In this document: positions 49,121 to 61,040 of the stretch, one piece after another
Numbering within the stretch: position 1 is the stretch's first letter
Layout of the letters: each line of letters begins with the position of its first letter
NCBI RefSeq assembly: GCF_000738735.6
Contig: NC_046332.1
Span: forward strand, 36,624,075 to 36,688,074
Length of the DNA: 64,000 bases
Direction: 5' to 3'
Source of the DNA: Corvus cornix cornix
Taxonomy: Eukaryota > Chordata > Aves > Passeriformes > Corvidae
The notes under the pieces: model-generated
Told to the model about the DNA's origin: nothing
The model's database searches: none
The model's input: the letters and a program-made list of their open reading frames with translations, nothing else
Made by a program: the position numbers and the translations under genes

Positions 49121-52100
49121 GTGAGGGATAAATACTGGAACGTTGTTCCTTACAGACACAGTATGCTCGTAAATGGCAAAAGTAACTGCCAAGTACTGAA
49201 GATCAAAATTAGTGGTTTGGGCAAAATAGATGGTACTTTTAGGCTATTGAATTTCTTAAAACTAACTGCAGGAGGAATTCTATAAAGAGTAGTTGATGAG
49301 ACATACACCTGACATAGAAAAACTCCCTCAAGCCAGAGGGAATCTATGGAAGTCTATGCCCTGAAGCATAAAGCCATACTTCTTATACAATTTTATTAAA
49401 GCTGATTCTTATGCCAAAAGAGACACAGTATAAAGTAAAAAAATAAAATCTGTTCTAATACACATCACTTTATTACCCTGCAGAGGTGTTTACTGAGAGG
49501 TGCTGTTGCTCTTCTCTGTAATCTTGTTGACCACAGCATGCCTTCAACATGTAACAAGACACAGAAATTAGATGGCAGGATTTAAACCCTCACTTCTATC
49601 AGCTTGTGCAATGTGCATTTTGAGAGCGATAACTTCTGTCTAGAAATATTCCTGAATGTTTGTGTGTCACATTGAAAGGCAACCAAGATCCCCTGGCAGC
49701 CCTTATCCCTCCTTTTGTGGAAGACTCTGCAGCACAAATGTAAGGAGACAGAACAGTAACCCATGTGCACATATCCACATGACCAAATAAATGCTCATTT
49801 ATTCCAAAGTGTCTGATATAGTATTCACTGCATATTTTTGGTTGGCCCTGAGGGCCTAAAAACATGGCACAGGCACAAATCTTGGCCTGTAATTAATTCA
49901 CACCATGGAGACAATAAAATGGATGCTGCAGAAACTCTCTAAATACGCTGAGGAGAAAAAAATGTTCTATTGTAGAGCGCAACATATCGAACCAAGGTGC
50001 ATGGCTGTAACCTCGATTTTTTTATGCTTGGTTCCACTCCAGTGTGAGTTTTCTCCAGGGCACTGGGCTGGATTTGTGTGTAGTTGCTCAAAGCTGTTAC
50101 ATGCAGGCTATTGTTTCAGTACTTCTTCCCATGGGCTGCTCTGTACATGCAGTGATTATTTTACCCTTGCTGTAGCTTAAACACTTTGTAAGGCTAATTC
50201 TTCAAGCCTATGAAGGGTGTCAGCCAGGACATCAGGATTTCTTTATATGTCTGTGCAGGCATAATTATATTTTGATCACAACATAAGGATAAAGGAAAAG
50301 TATCTCATTCCTACGCTTTTTTCCTTTTTTGTTTTGTGGATTTTTTTTCAGACTGTGGGTCAGAAGGAAAATTGGCTTTTTTTTCTCATTGTTTCCATGT
50401 TACTTTCTCAAGAGAATTATTTTATGGCTGCAGAGATTTTGGGAAATAAGAAGCTTATTTTACACAGGGCACTCATCACAATTCTTTCATCCCGTCTCCA
50501 GCATTTGTCTTTCTGTCCATCTCTTTGACTTTAGGGAGGTATCACAATCCTACAGATTGCTTCACAGAAATTAAATAACACCAATAATACTAATACTAGC
50601 AATAAGAATTCCTATTCAGATGGTCTGAAAATTTCTACCAAAGAAAGAATCAGTGTAATGATCCAGAAACATTGAGTTCCAAGTGATTCAGATTTGAGGA
50701 ACTTTCAGTGGATTCAACGTAAGATTTCAAAGAAACTATTGTTGAGGTCATGGCAAAAATGATCTGGTTACAAAACACCAAGACCTAAAAGCTGGGACCT
50801 ACACGCAGACCTGAAAAACAACACTTAAGTTTACCTTTCAGGTACATTTAGATTCGAGAAAGCTATTGGGCACAGGGTCAGGATGACCTAAATTGCAAAA
50901 GAAAAGGGAAAAAAAAAATCTCAGCAGAACTACACATTTCTTCTTGGTTATGTCTAATGTGCCATTAAAATGCTTTGCTGCTACAAGAGAACACTCAAGT
51001 TGTCATTGAAAACAATCAGTTTTTGAAGAAACACATTTTGTGAAGCTGCTACAGTGAATTCCTCCAGACCACTAGATTTGTCCTTTGTGCCTTTGTGTCA
51101 CTTGGCTCAACTGATTCTAATACTATTGGTTATGAAAATAATCAAACATAATATTTCTTTAATGATCAATGCCAGGAATAGCCCTACAATGTAGGTAATC
51201 CCACTGTCTTTCTCTTTCCTTTAAGTTTCTAAGAAAAGCTTGAAAACATACCCTGAATAAATCTCTTTAACTCAGATGAGAAAGAAACTAGAAAGAAAGA
51301 ATAAGATGCTGTAACACAGATGAAAAAAAAAATTACTGTGCAATTTCTATAGCATTCTCAGAACTGTGGTGTGGAGTAGAGAAGGTAAAAATTGATTTTT
51401 AAGTGACCAGGAATACTGCAGCTGGAAGAGGAGGTTAAAATCACCTAGTAAATTCATGGTAAGTTTGGCACAAGGTGAATGGTCACAAACTACTCAGTAA
51501 TGCATTCAGGTTGAGAACTTGAAGATATATTCTGCTCAGAAAAAGAGTGAAGTGCTGGAACTTTCTTGTCAGGGTATTAGGAGCTAGAAATCAACATGCT
51601 TTTGAGGTAGGGTGTAATTAGCTCGTAAATGAAATTCTGCAGCGTGGCTGCCTGGGATAACAGCATGCTAGCTCATGCACAGACCTTTTCAGTCTTCTGC
51701 CTGTGACCTCATGCTGGCTCCTACCATTCCAGGATTACATCATCTTTTTTGGCTATGTGGGGCTCATCACAAAATGTTTTCGTTTTTTATTAAAAATGGA
51801 GAGCAGGATTTGTACACAGAGAATAGGAATTGTTGCATGTTCCTGCATCTATTCACAGATGCTTGTGTGTGGGCAGACTAGATTACCATACTGCATCTTT
51901 TACAGCATTTGTCTTACTGAATTTCTTAACTTTTAAACAGTGTTTATATTTACAGTATATTTATTCTACAATTGTTCAGTTGATTCATGGGGGGTGGGGA
52001 GAAGAAGAGTTAATATTTAGTATACTTTGACATTTTTTTATCAGTTGTTCATAAAGGATGGGAAATTTTCTTCATACTCTACTAGCATATGTTTGGTTTT

Positions 52101-52829
52101 ATATATCCAACAAGAAGCTGTGAGCATTAGGTTCTCCAGGTTAGAGCAAGCACATGGGTTGAGTCTCACTTTGTGTGCAAAAGGTGCTGTAGATGTGGAC
52201 AATATTCAGCCAGATCTGGTTGCTCTGAATATCCTCTGGCTGAGAATTTTATGCAAAGAAGGCAGACATGGGAAGTACTGATCACGTCTAAATTTAGGCA
52301 CCTGCAATAGAAACAGGCGCACAAGACTCCTGCATTCAGTAGGGATAAACCTTCTGTTAAGTAGCAGAGCAAGGAATTTCTATGCATACATCATTATCAT
52401 TTAGAGATGCATTACATGCACTCTCACTCTTACAGTTGTGCAAAAGCCATCTGCTTCACACTGGCATTGCAGTCCTTGCAACAGGACTATGAGAATGGTT
52501 AAAAGCCAGTAATACCAACGCTAACAAGGGAAAGGAGATTTTGGGAGACAATTCATTGTTATAGTCCTTTTTCATTTGCCCCAGATGGAGTGAGTACTTC
52601 TCTAGTGGAGAGAGGTATATTCAAATCTTACAGTGAATCCTGGTTAATGCAACCACTTTTCCAAATAAGTGAAAAATAGACAAAAGGATCTAAAAGAAGT
52701 AGGGAGTAGAAGGAATGTATTGCCGTCCAATGCTCTCTCCTGAAAAGAAAATCATTAATTCTTATTCAGAACAAAATGACAGTGTGATGTGGTGAGGCTT
52801 GCTTGGACACAATTTTTCACCCACAGAAC
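49121..52829. other. Unannotated non-coding stretch
   Basis: No gene or named repeat. Frames of 60-91 codons overlap on both strands without recognisable domains. T-rich and A-rich runs are scattered (near 50340, 50909 and 51325). Confidence 0.5.
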
Positions 52830-53115
52830 ACCAGTACCAGAGACCTACATCAAATCTCATTGTCCCAAAATGCCCAGGTCCCAGGCTTTCTGGCCTAGAG
52901 CTTCCCACACTTCCCAAATCCAACACAGAGCCACAGTAGTCCTATCCTCATTCGTCCCAAGATCTCCATCACCAGCTCCACTACTTCCCATCTAACCCTC
53001 AGACACATCTAACCCCAATACACCCACAGCCCTCTGCTCCCTCAGCCTTGACCTAAATCCTGTCCTATACTGAACCCTCACCCTGTCACCCCCAGCTCTG
53101 CTCCCCCCCAGCCCC
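52830..53115. other. C-rich, strand-asymmetric block
   Basis: The + strand is dominated by C and A with few G residues over almost 300 bases (for example CATCTAACCCTCAGACACAT and CCAATACACCCACAGCCCTC). It ends in long C runs near 53091-53117, which give G-runs on the minus strand. It is not a perfect tandem repeat. It may be a decayed minisatellite or a transcription-associated skew; the origin is unknown. Confidence 0.5.
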
Positions 53116-54050
53116 AGCCTTGCTCATGCCTGGGGCTCTGGGGATGCAGGCCAAGCTCAGCAGCTGCCAGCACTTCAGATGCAGTGCTGTGTGAACATCT
53201 CCTCCTTCCTTCTCCCGCTGCCTGCCTACACTCACCACTGCCCTGCCATTGCCTGCTGCAGCCTGCCAAGCTCTCTGCGAAGCTTCTGCTGGAAATTCCC
53301 AAAGCCCAGGCACGGGCTGCACTTGTTCAAAAATCTGCTCAGATTGTGCTCCAAGGACAGAAAAGGAAGACATATCAGGGAAACCAAGGCAGCTGATAGC
53401 TCTGCTTCTGCAGGGAGGCAGCTCTGTTTAGCGGCAATAAGGACTCTTGTTTTAATAATAGAACACAGCACTGAGATTTAATTACCACTTATAGCAACAT
53501 ATGTCAGATAGCAATAGCTTTCAGTAGGCACTCGTGAGAATTGTCAGGACTGCAGACTTGGTGCCAGGGCAATTCTCTGCTCCTGCTTGTAGTGATGTAA
53601 GTCCCATGTAACTTTCATTGTTGATCTTGTTTTTCACTGAGAAAAAGAAAGAAACATCTGGGATGACTGTTTATCTATTCAAACCATACTGTCTATTAGT
53701 TTGTTATCTCTTCCTGTTTTAGGTGACACCTTCTAGCTTTCCACCCCAGTCTTGGCTGTTCAATGATGAGTAAGCAGTAATCCTGATGCTAATCAATTAC
53801 AGTTCCTGAATTAAGATTTTATGGCTGTTGGTATCAAACTGTGTTCTGCCTTGCAGAAGAATATGGCATCACATCATTTTTTCATTTGTTCAGATGTACT
53901 CACTATCAGAAAATGTAATTAAATTGAAATATGCCATCTGTGAAACCCCAGATTGGTTTTAATCACCAGTAACATGGGTGATGCGAAGCTTATCTGTGCT
54001 GTACCATTGATAAGAAAACACTGGGCAAACAAAAATTCAGGTGTGATATT
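53116..54050. other. Unannotated stretch, GC-richer at its left end
   Basis: Several overlapping frames of 60-100 codons crowd 53078-53481 on both strands, because stop codons are scarce in this GC-richer patch. None has a recognisable domain. The rest is ordinary AT-rich DNA. Confidence 0.5.
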
Positions 54051-54145
54051 CATTGAATCCTGGAATGGTCTGGGTTGGAAGGGACCTTAAAGATCATCTA
54101 GTTCCAACCCCACTGCCACAGGCAGGGACATCTTCCACTAGAAGG
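54051..54145 (-). mobile_element. Short CR1 LINE 3' end
   Basis: CATTGAATCCTGGAATGGTC, TGGGTTGGAAGGGACCTTAA, AGATCATCTAGTTCCAACCC and GCAGGGACATCTTCCACTAG are the reverse complement of the CR1 3' terminus. Only about 95 bases remain, a strongly 5'-truncated insertion. Confidence 0.93.
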
Positions 54146-55442
54146 CAGCTTTTTCTGAATGAGACACAGGAAAAGTAGTCAGGGGGTACTTATTTCTCAA
54201 GGTGCATTTCTAACCTGTATCTTCACTGCTGGGCTACGGGGTACAAAGAAAACATTCACCCAATTATGAATCCTTCTTCAGAAGTCTCTTCAGACCTCTC
54301 TGAGTGCCCTGCCAGACACAGAACTCAGTGTGTGAAGGACAGAAAAAAGAGTGAAAAGACTTTTGTGTGGCTCATTGAAGTCTGATCCTTATGTCCATGG
54401 GTGACTGTCAGACAGAGAAACCAGACTTCCTTTTGGAGGAATGCGATCCAGTGTGCAGCAAAGGTCTGTCTTCAGACTGGGTATGTTGATCTTCATGTCT
54501 TTTTTTTTTATTTTACACAGAAAAGTGCAAAACATGTTCGACTTTTATTACTCCCTGGATCCAAGATTCTGATTTGGGTCCTACCACTAATTCTACTTTT
54601 CTTACTTGGCTTACAAAGCCCTGGAAGTAGGCTTGGAATTTCTATTACAAACACATCTTCAGAAAAAAAGAAAACTCTTTTGAAATGTTTTAGAAAGCCA
54701 CCCTTTTTGTTTTATATCAAACTGTCGTTTTGAACAGAACAAAGTTTCCTTTTTTCCTATTTTCATCTAATGCTAAGACTTCTAAATAGACAGGATCATT
54801 GTGTGCACTTCACTTGCAAGATTTTGTTCCCTTCAGAGCACACTCATAAAAGGGGAACTTTTTCCTCCCATTTTAATTTAATTAAAAGCCAAGATATGTT
54901 CGAAGCTTTGAGTTGATCCAAGGAGAAGATGAATGATCAAGGATACATTAGCACAGCTGTGGGTAGCAAGGTTACAGCCCTTCCTTCAGTGAACAGAAGT
55001 GCAGACAACAGGTTAGAAAGCAGTCCCGTGATTCTCACAAAATAGGTTTATTAAAACTAGACAGGAAGGGCAAGATAAATAAGAGTTGGAAGGCAATGGG
55101 AGCTTAAAGTATTTCAGTCTCCAGAGGTGAGCGGACTGGAATGGCCTACAATCATGCAGACAAAGGAGAAGGTTGCGATGCTCAAGTAATGGCATTAAGG
55201 GAAAAACACATTACATGGGTTCCTGCATCATTATCTCATGCACCTTTCAAGATATTCCCCTCTCAGTAGTAATTCATCTCAGAGATTTTTAGAGCAATCC
55301 CAAACTACATTGATTCATTCATATCCATTTAAATCTCTGGCAAACTGCACACAATCTTACAGCTTCTGAAGAAGTTGCCAATGACCTCTGTGTTTATTTT
55401 TCCAGCTTGTGGGGTGTATTTGCTCTGCTAACTATAGACATC
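54146..55442. other. Unannotated non-coding stretch; possible LTR-like 3' signal near 55050
   Basis: A 110-codon frame (54401-54733, +) has no recognisable domain. On the minus strand a TTTTAATAAACC signal near 55050 is followed by TGTGAGAATCACGGGACTGC, which could be a polyA region of an LTR or transcript. No other LTR feature supports it. Confidence 0.4.
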
Positions 55443-55454
55443 TTTTTTTCTTTC

Positions 55455-55493
<39 letters not shown>

Positions 55494-55621
55494 CTTTCTC
55501 TCTTTCTCTCTTTCTCTCTTTCTCTGTCTCTTTCTCTTTTTCTTTTTTCTTTCTTTCTCTCTTTCTCTCTCCCTTTCTTCCCTTTCTTCCCTTTCCTTCC
55601 TTCCTTCCTTCCTTCCTTTTT
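55443..55621. repeat. Polypyrimidine microsatellite (TTTC/CTTT, CTCT and TTCC tracts)
   Basis: A tract of about 180 bases contains almost only T and C on the + strand. It is mainly TTTC repeats on the left, mixed CTCTTT in the middle and TTCC repeats on the right. It translates to low-complexity F/S/L peptides on + and K/R/E peptides on - (frames at 55394-55762), which are artefacts. Such mirror-like polypurine-polypyrimidine tracts can form triplex DNA and are length-variable. Confidence 0.95.
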
Positions 55622-58600
55622 ACACCTCAGTTTTTTATAACAGGATAATGTATCGAGCCTGAGCTCCAAAAAAACTTCTACATTCCTACAGGTAGAATAT
55701 TTAAGTGTCTTCTTCTTTCCTTTGACCACTCCAGTTCCATCACCTTCTGTGGAACTGTACAACTCTCAGCAAAACCGTGTATTTGTTGAGGTAGTCACAC
55801 AGCCTACCTTTGGACATCTCCCTTTGGATAGTTAAGTTGGGATCCCAGGCTTGCCATGTAGTGAACAGAGAGAGACAAGTAATTCAGACCATCTCAATTT
55901 CTAGTTCTGTTGCAGCATACTTTTCCTGTCAGACCTGGCCTTCCTCCTTGAATTTTCTCTTTATAGAAACCAAGGCACCAAGAGGAGAAACTAAGTAGAA
56001 GAGGATATTCTTGTATCGCCATTTTGGCATTCAGGTTCATCCATGGTGCACACGGTGTGAGGGAACTTTGTCAGATTCCACAACATAGACTTCCTCTCTA
56101 AAATTCCTGTGGAAAAGTCTAGTGTCTGCCTCGTAATATTGTTTATCATGACAGAAACTAAATTATCAATATTATTTAAAGTTTCATGGTAGGTCTGTGT
56201 CCTACTATTTATCTTTTCTAATGGACATATTCATTAACAGTAAAATAAATATTCATTATTTTTATATTTTTCATACTCAAAGTAAACATTCATGTCTATG
56301 CACAGAACTTGCAATTTACTTCACATCCTTTCAGCACTTGTTCAGATCATTAGAAAATATTCACCAGACAGAAGTTCTGCACTTACTACATCTATTAGTG
56401 TCTTAGAGCCACTTCGAACAGGTGCTGTGTTCAGCAGCTGTGCTATGTAAATTAGTTTACAAGCATTTAAATTCCATTCATCACTGACATATCTGCTAAG
56501 CCATGCTTTTTCAGCTAATCTGCCATTATCCTCCATAATTTACCTCAATCCTATTCTTATCATAGATTTTACCCCTGCTGCGCATCAGTATAGTTGAACT
56601 ATACCAGCCATCTAGACTCACTGCATTGGTACACATGAATCAGTTTCCAGACTGACAGCTGCTTGTCTAAAATACTGTCTAAAATAGACCTGAACTAAAA
56701 AACCTTCTAGAATGTCCTCACTCAAGCTATGCAATCTCTACTTTGTTGATGTTGATTTGTCAAGATTTAGTGCAAAAGGCATCCTGCTTTTCTATGGGCT
56801 GTGACTCACAAAGCACATTCCAGGTTTAAATATCTGATTAGAAAGGTATACCATTGCCAAGTCAGACTTTTTCTTCAGGAGCAGTTCCCAAAAGCAGTAG
56901 GTTGCTTTCCTTAATGGAGATGACAGTAAAAATGTGAAAAGTCAGAAGAAACTTGTACTTTCTCTCATCTGCTGAAATGTTTAAAAAACAGTGTCTAAAT
57001 GTTCTTGAAATTTTATTTCCAAGGATGCAGACAAATCTATCTTGGGGAACTGTTTTCAGCACCTGTAAAGACAGCTGCTAACCTACAGGACTGTGTGACA
57101 GCAGAGGCCTGGGCAGAGATGCAAACATCCTTCATTTCTCAGAGCATTTAGCTTCTTTAGAAGTCTCCCCCAGGTCCCCAGGTGGTCACAGTTTAATCAG
57201 TTTATTAAATGCATGCATCTTGAAGTCAATCTCCTTTTCCAGTCACCTCAGAAGCAACCATACAGTTTCAGTTTTCAGAAAGCCTCTGGGGTATCCACAG
57301 TGTGCTTTACATGGCTGTCATTCCAACTCCTTTTCTGTCAGCAGCACCTTCACACTGGGAGTGCTATTTATGGAGCTTCCTGAATTTTTTATGGGGACCC
57401 ACACCTCTGTTTTGGCAGCAGAGTTACACCCTGAAAATTAGCACCATCACAGCTGTCTTTACCAATTCAGTATATAACTTGCACAGGTGTTTTCTTTGAA
57501 ACAACTTGCCTTAAACATCTGATTGCAGCCTATTTCGGTGTACTAAAAAACACCAATATATCTGAATTTATGATTTTGAAAGGGAAATTGTTCTCCCCTT
57601 CCTTTTTTCCTTTGTTTTTTCAATCTCAAAGCTATGTTCAACAGGAAAAAGAAAGCATGCAAAGGTTGCTTCCATGGTCTTTCCCTACCCATGGAATAAT
57701 CTTTATTGATAGAAACAACTAGTCCAGAGCAGGGTTACAGGAAGACATTTACACTGTGCCTAATTCTTGAGGTCCTTAAAAATCTTTACATCTACAAAGC
57801 TACATAATTTTCAAACTCTGTGTGAAAGGAAATCTGTCCATGAGCAAAAATACCCTTGTGTGGAACGATAGACTCCTAGAGTTCCATTTAATAGCATAAA
57901 TATAGGATTCTATTGTGCTTTTTAATTCACAAACATACTAGTGCATCCTCTAAGTAATATAAAATATGACATAGAGCATTTCACTGTTTGAAACGAGAAA
58001 ACTGAAGTTGCAGGGGAACCTTCAGGATCTCAAGTGCCACTTGGTGCTTTGGTTGGACACCTGAAAAACGTCCTAAGATCTGAAATTCATCACACCAGTT
58101 TTTAGCTGTCAACAATGTTTGAATCCATATCGAGCAGTTAACTGAGAGAAACATGCACTTTAGAGCAAAAGTCCTCTGACTTGTCTTAGCTATCTACCTT
58201 AAAGTGAGATGAATCATATCCTGTAAGTGCCTCCTTTTTCTCATGTGATTACTTAAGATGGTTTATAAGGCCGTCAGATACGATGTTGACACCATAATCT
58301 TCTAAATTAAGTGAAATTAAGCTAATCTGTCACATGTTTAATTGCAATGCAGAGAGAAGGCAGAGAAAGAACAAAGTTCCATCTATGCTCCAGGAGATGA
58401 CTAATGTGTCAACACTGAAGATGGGAAAATACAAAAAGAGGATACATCTGCTCTCTTTTCTTCCTAATTACAATTTTTTTTTTAATCAAAATTTTCTGTT
58501 TATTATCAGCATCACTTCTGTGATAACTTCTGATCTGGAGATAATTTGGTAATTCTCCAGGGTTTTTTTTAGTACAAAAAGTTAAAACTGTTTTATATGT

Positions 58601-58859
58601 TGCGTGCCACATTTCTGATCCCTCATAGGTAAAGTGTAAGATTTCTGGTGTGAAAAAATCCTGAATATAACCTCAGTGACTGAGAATATTCTGTGGTGTT
58701 TTCTTGACATTCGTTACCTGGATAAATGACATACCATATTCAAAGTGAGCCCCTCATAGAAGGCTGTCAGGTTGCTCTGGAATTATTTCCTCTTCACAAA
58801 TATGAGCTGATTAGTTCCAATCATCTTCTTGTTCTTTATGCTTATGGAAATCTCTACAG
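55622..58859. other. Unannotated non-coding stretch
   Basis: No recognisable gene or repeat; frames are under 75 codons. Minus-strand AATAAA-type signals near 57200 and 57700 are isolated. Confidence 0.5.
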
Positions 58860-59157
58860 ATTACAGAGAAGGGAAGAGGAGAGGAAGATGCTGATCAGTT
58901 TTGTCCCTGGTGTCCAGTGACAGGATACACAGCAGTGGTTCAAAGCTGCTCCAGGCTTGGCATTAGGAAGCATTTCCTTGTCCAGAGTGTGATCAAATAG
59001 TGTAACAGGCTTCCCAGAGAGGCAAGTGATGTCCCAAGCCTGTCAGTGTTGACAAGACATTTGGACAATGCACTTAACATGCTTTAACTTGGATTGCCAT
59101 GAATTGTTCAGGCAGTTGGACTAGATGATCATTGTAGGTCCCTTGCAACTGAAATAG
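58860..59157 (+). mobile_element. CR1 LINE 3' fragment
   Basis: Blocks CCCTGGTGTCCAGTGACAGG, TGGCATTAGGAAGCATTTCC, AGGCTTCCCAGAGAGGCAAG and GACTAGATGATCATTGTAGG lead to TCCCTTGCAACTGAAATAGT at the 3' terminus. It runs directly into an ATTCT microsatellite grown from the CR1 3' tail repeat. The left edge is uncertain by some tens of bases. Confidence 0.88.
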
Positions 59158-59209
59158 TCTATTCTATTCTATTCTATTCTATTCTATTCTATTCTATTCT
59201 ATTCTATTC
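59157..59209. repeat. (ATTCT)n microsatellite at the CR1 tail
   Basis: About ten uninterrupted ATTCT units directly abut the CR1 3' end. CR1 tails end in short ATTCTATG-type repeats, which are natural seeds for such expansion. Confidence 0.96.
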
Positions 59210-59210
59210 A

Positions 59211-59349
59211 GCTTTCTTCCAGGATTATTTGCACCATCACCTTCCCAGGGATCTAGGTGAGGCTGACCAGCCTGTAGTTCCCTGGATCATCCTTTTTGCA
59301 TTTCTTGAAAATAGAAGGGGCATGTACTTTCTTCCAGTCTTACACTGAA
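59211..59349 (-). mobile_element. CR1 ORF2 reverse-transcriptase fragment
   Basis: The minus strand translates as APSIFKKCKKDDPGNYRLVS, then LT, a stop, and PGKVMVQIIL. This matches the CR1 reverse transcriptase N-terminal block (FKKGKKDDPGNYRPVSLTS, then PGKVMEQIIL). Only about 45 codons survive, with an internal stop. Its orientation is opposite to the CR1 3' end immediately to the left, so the two come from different insertions or a rearranged one. Confidence 0.85.
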
Positions 59350-60372
59350 AATTCAAGAATTTAAGCTAAAATGATGGGCTTATTTGTAGTGACTAAAACA
59401 CCACCATGTGTTCAAAGAGAAATCCCTGGCACAGAGATGGAGTGGACAGAAACATCACTACAGTCTCAAGCCATCTGCAGCAACTGTGTGTCAGGATCCC
59501 ATTACTATTACTGCTCATCATAAAACATATGGTTAGAGAAAGTCAGGGCAGGGAGATTAAAGTTCAGCAGAAAAAGTCTTCAAGGTTAATCCTTGAAGCC
59601 AAAAACTGGCATGTCACGCGGTTCTGCTAATTACTAACCCTGCTAAGATGCTTAACTAAGACTGCATGGAAATGCAAAGCAAATGGAGGCCTAGCTTTAG
59701 CTATCTGTTTTAACTGAAAACAAACAAAAAATACACAGAGCACTTCAGAGTCAAAATTTGTAATTGTCACTGATGCTTTCACAGCGAAATCTCACAGAAC
59801 CCAAAAATGGAATGTTAATGCTGCCATCCTCTCTTTCTTGCTTTTTGTTCTCTTTGTTCTTTTCACTCTCTTGTTCTCCAGCAGAAAATTTAGTCCCTGA
59901 ATCAAAAACATAATCCTGCATTCATGAAAATGTTCATTTATAGACCAAATGCACCCTTAATTAACCTAATTAATTAAATATTTTCTGCTACTATGACAGC
60001 AATGACAATTTAGAGTGACAAAATTCTTTGTTGAAGTATTTCTGGGCATAGAAAGCAATTCCAGAAGAACAGAGAAGGTTCTTCTGGGAATGTTAAACTA
60101 TACAAATTGTAAAAATTTTCAGGGTTAACACCATACACAATCCTCTCACGTTTAACCTGATATGAAGAGATTTAAACACTTAAATTTATACAAAAACCTA
60201 TGAATTTCAAATCTGCTGAATATCTGCTTTTCCTATTTATATCCAGTGCTAATCCTCGGAAAAGAGTCTTTTTATAGCAAGTCCTTTAAACCAGAAAGAA
60301 GAAGTGGAATATATCTCCCCAAACAACTGGAGGCAGATATAGCTGACAATGTATAGCAATCTAGTAACATAT
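59350..60372. other. Unannotated non-coding stretch
   Basis: No gene or repeat is recognised. The region holds TTAATTAA-rich sequence near 59955-59985 and one 74-codon frame (59406-59630, +) without recognisable features. Confidence 0.5.
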
Positions 60373-61040
60373 TGTTGTTTACACCATCCGGAAATGAAAC
60401 TCCAAATAAACTACTCCCCTCCCCCCGCCCCTTCTGGTAAGAGAGGGACAAAGGTGGAGACTGTGGGTTGAGATAATTTACTGAAGGCAAAATGCAATGA
60501 AATAAGAAACACACAGTAATCATCAGCAATCTTAAAAACAAAAGTATACAAAAAAGAAGGTGCTTTACCCACAAAAGTTGTTCGCCACTTCAGATTAGTT
60601 CCGTGTGGCTGCTGGGACAAAGACAAGATGGTGGCCGTTCCTGTACCCAGTGCCACATGACTTTCCACAGACAAAGACAAGATGGCGGCTGTTCCCACAG
60701 ATGGCTTTCACCCTCCCCAGGCCCAAGACACTGGAAAACAATGACGGACAAATCCCCAAAAGCTAGATCTTCTGCGTTGCACTGCACTGCTGCTTCAGAT
60801 GCTGGACTCAATACCATGCAGCTGCTACTAGCACCACTCCTTCTGGTCACTCCACCCTGCTCCACCCGGTTCTGCTCGAGTTCCTTCAGCTCAGCTCTGC
60901 CTGGCTCAGCTCTGCCTGGCTCGGCGTGGCTCCTTTTGGCTTGCATTGGACTTGGCTGGGCTCAGGCTTACCTCTGCCACTTGGTTCTACATGGCACTTC
61001 CCACACTGGTGCTGCTTTTCAGCACCACGTCTTGGAGCCA
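60373..61040 (-). mobile_element. ERV LTR with duplicated YY1-like motifs
   Basis: On the + strand the left end reads TGTTGTTTACACCATCCGGA, followed by CTGTGGGTTGAGATAATTTA. That second block is the minus-strand R/U5 motif (taaattatctcaacccacag) seen in avian ERV LTRs. The body is GC-rich. It contains a 54-bp tandem duplication (60616-60641 and 60670-60695) in which GACAAAGACAAGATGG recurs. It also contains a short CAGCTCTGCCTGGCT tandem near 60893-60924. The right end is not clear; related GC-rich sequence may extend to about 61400. The frames at 60590-61043 on both strands are not host genes. The family is inferred by resemblance. Confidence 0.6.
60625..60689 (+). promoter_or_regulatory. 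Duplicated YY1-like binding motifs in the LTR
   Basis: AAGATGGCGGC at 60679-60689 is an exact match to the known YY1 core. AAGATGGTGGC at 60625-60635 is the same site in the other tandem copy with its CpG decayed to TpG. YY1 sites occur in LTRs and in 5' ends of retroelements, where they set start position or recruit silencing. The motif is seen; binding is inference. Confidence 0.6.

Noticed and set aside
53078..53481. Cluster of overlapping ORFs on both strands
   Set aside because: They arise from a GC-richer patch with few stop codons; no recognisable protein.
55000..55260. Possible minus-strand LTR around TTTTAATAAACC
   Set aside because: Only the polyA-like signal fits; no termini, target duplication or family blocks were found.
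55394..55762. 122-codon minus frame rich in K, R and E, and matching F/S-rich frames on +
   Set aside because: Encoded by the polypyrimidine microsatellite; low-complexity artefact.
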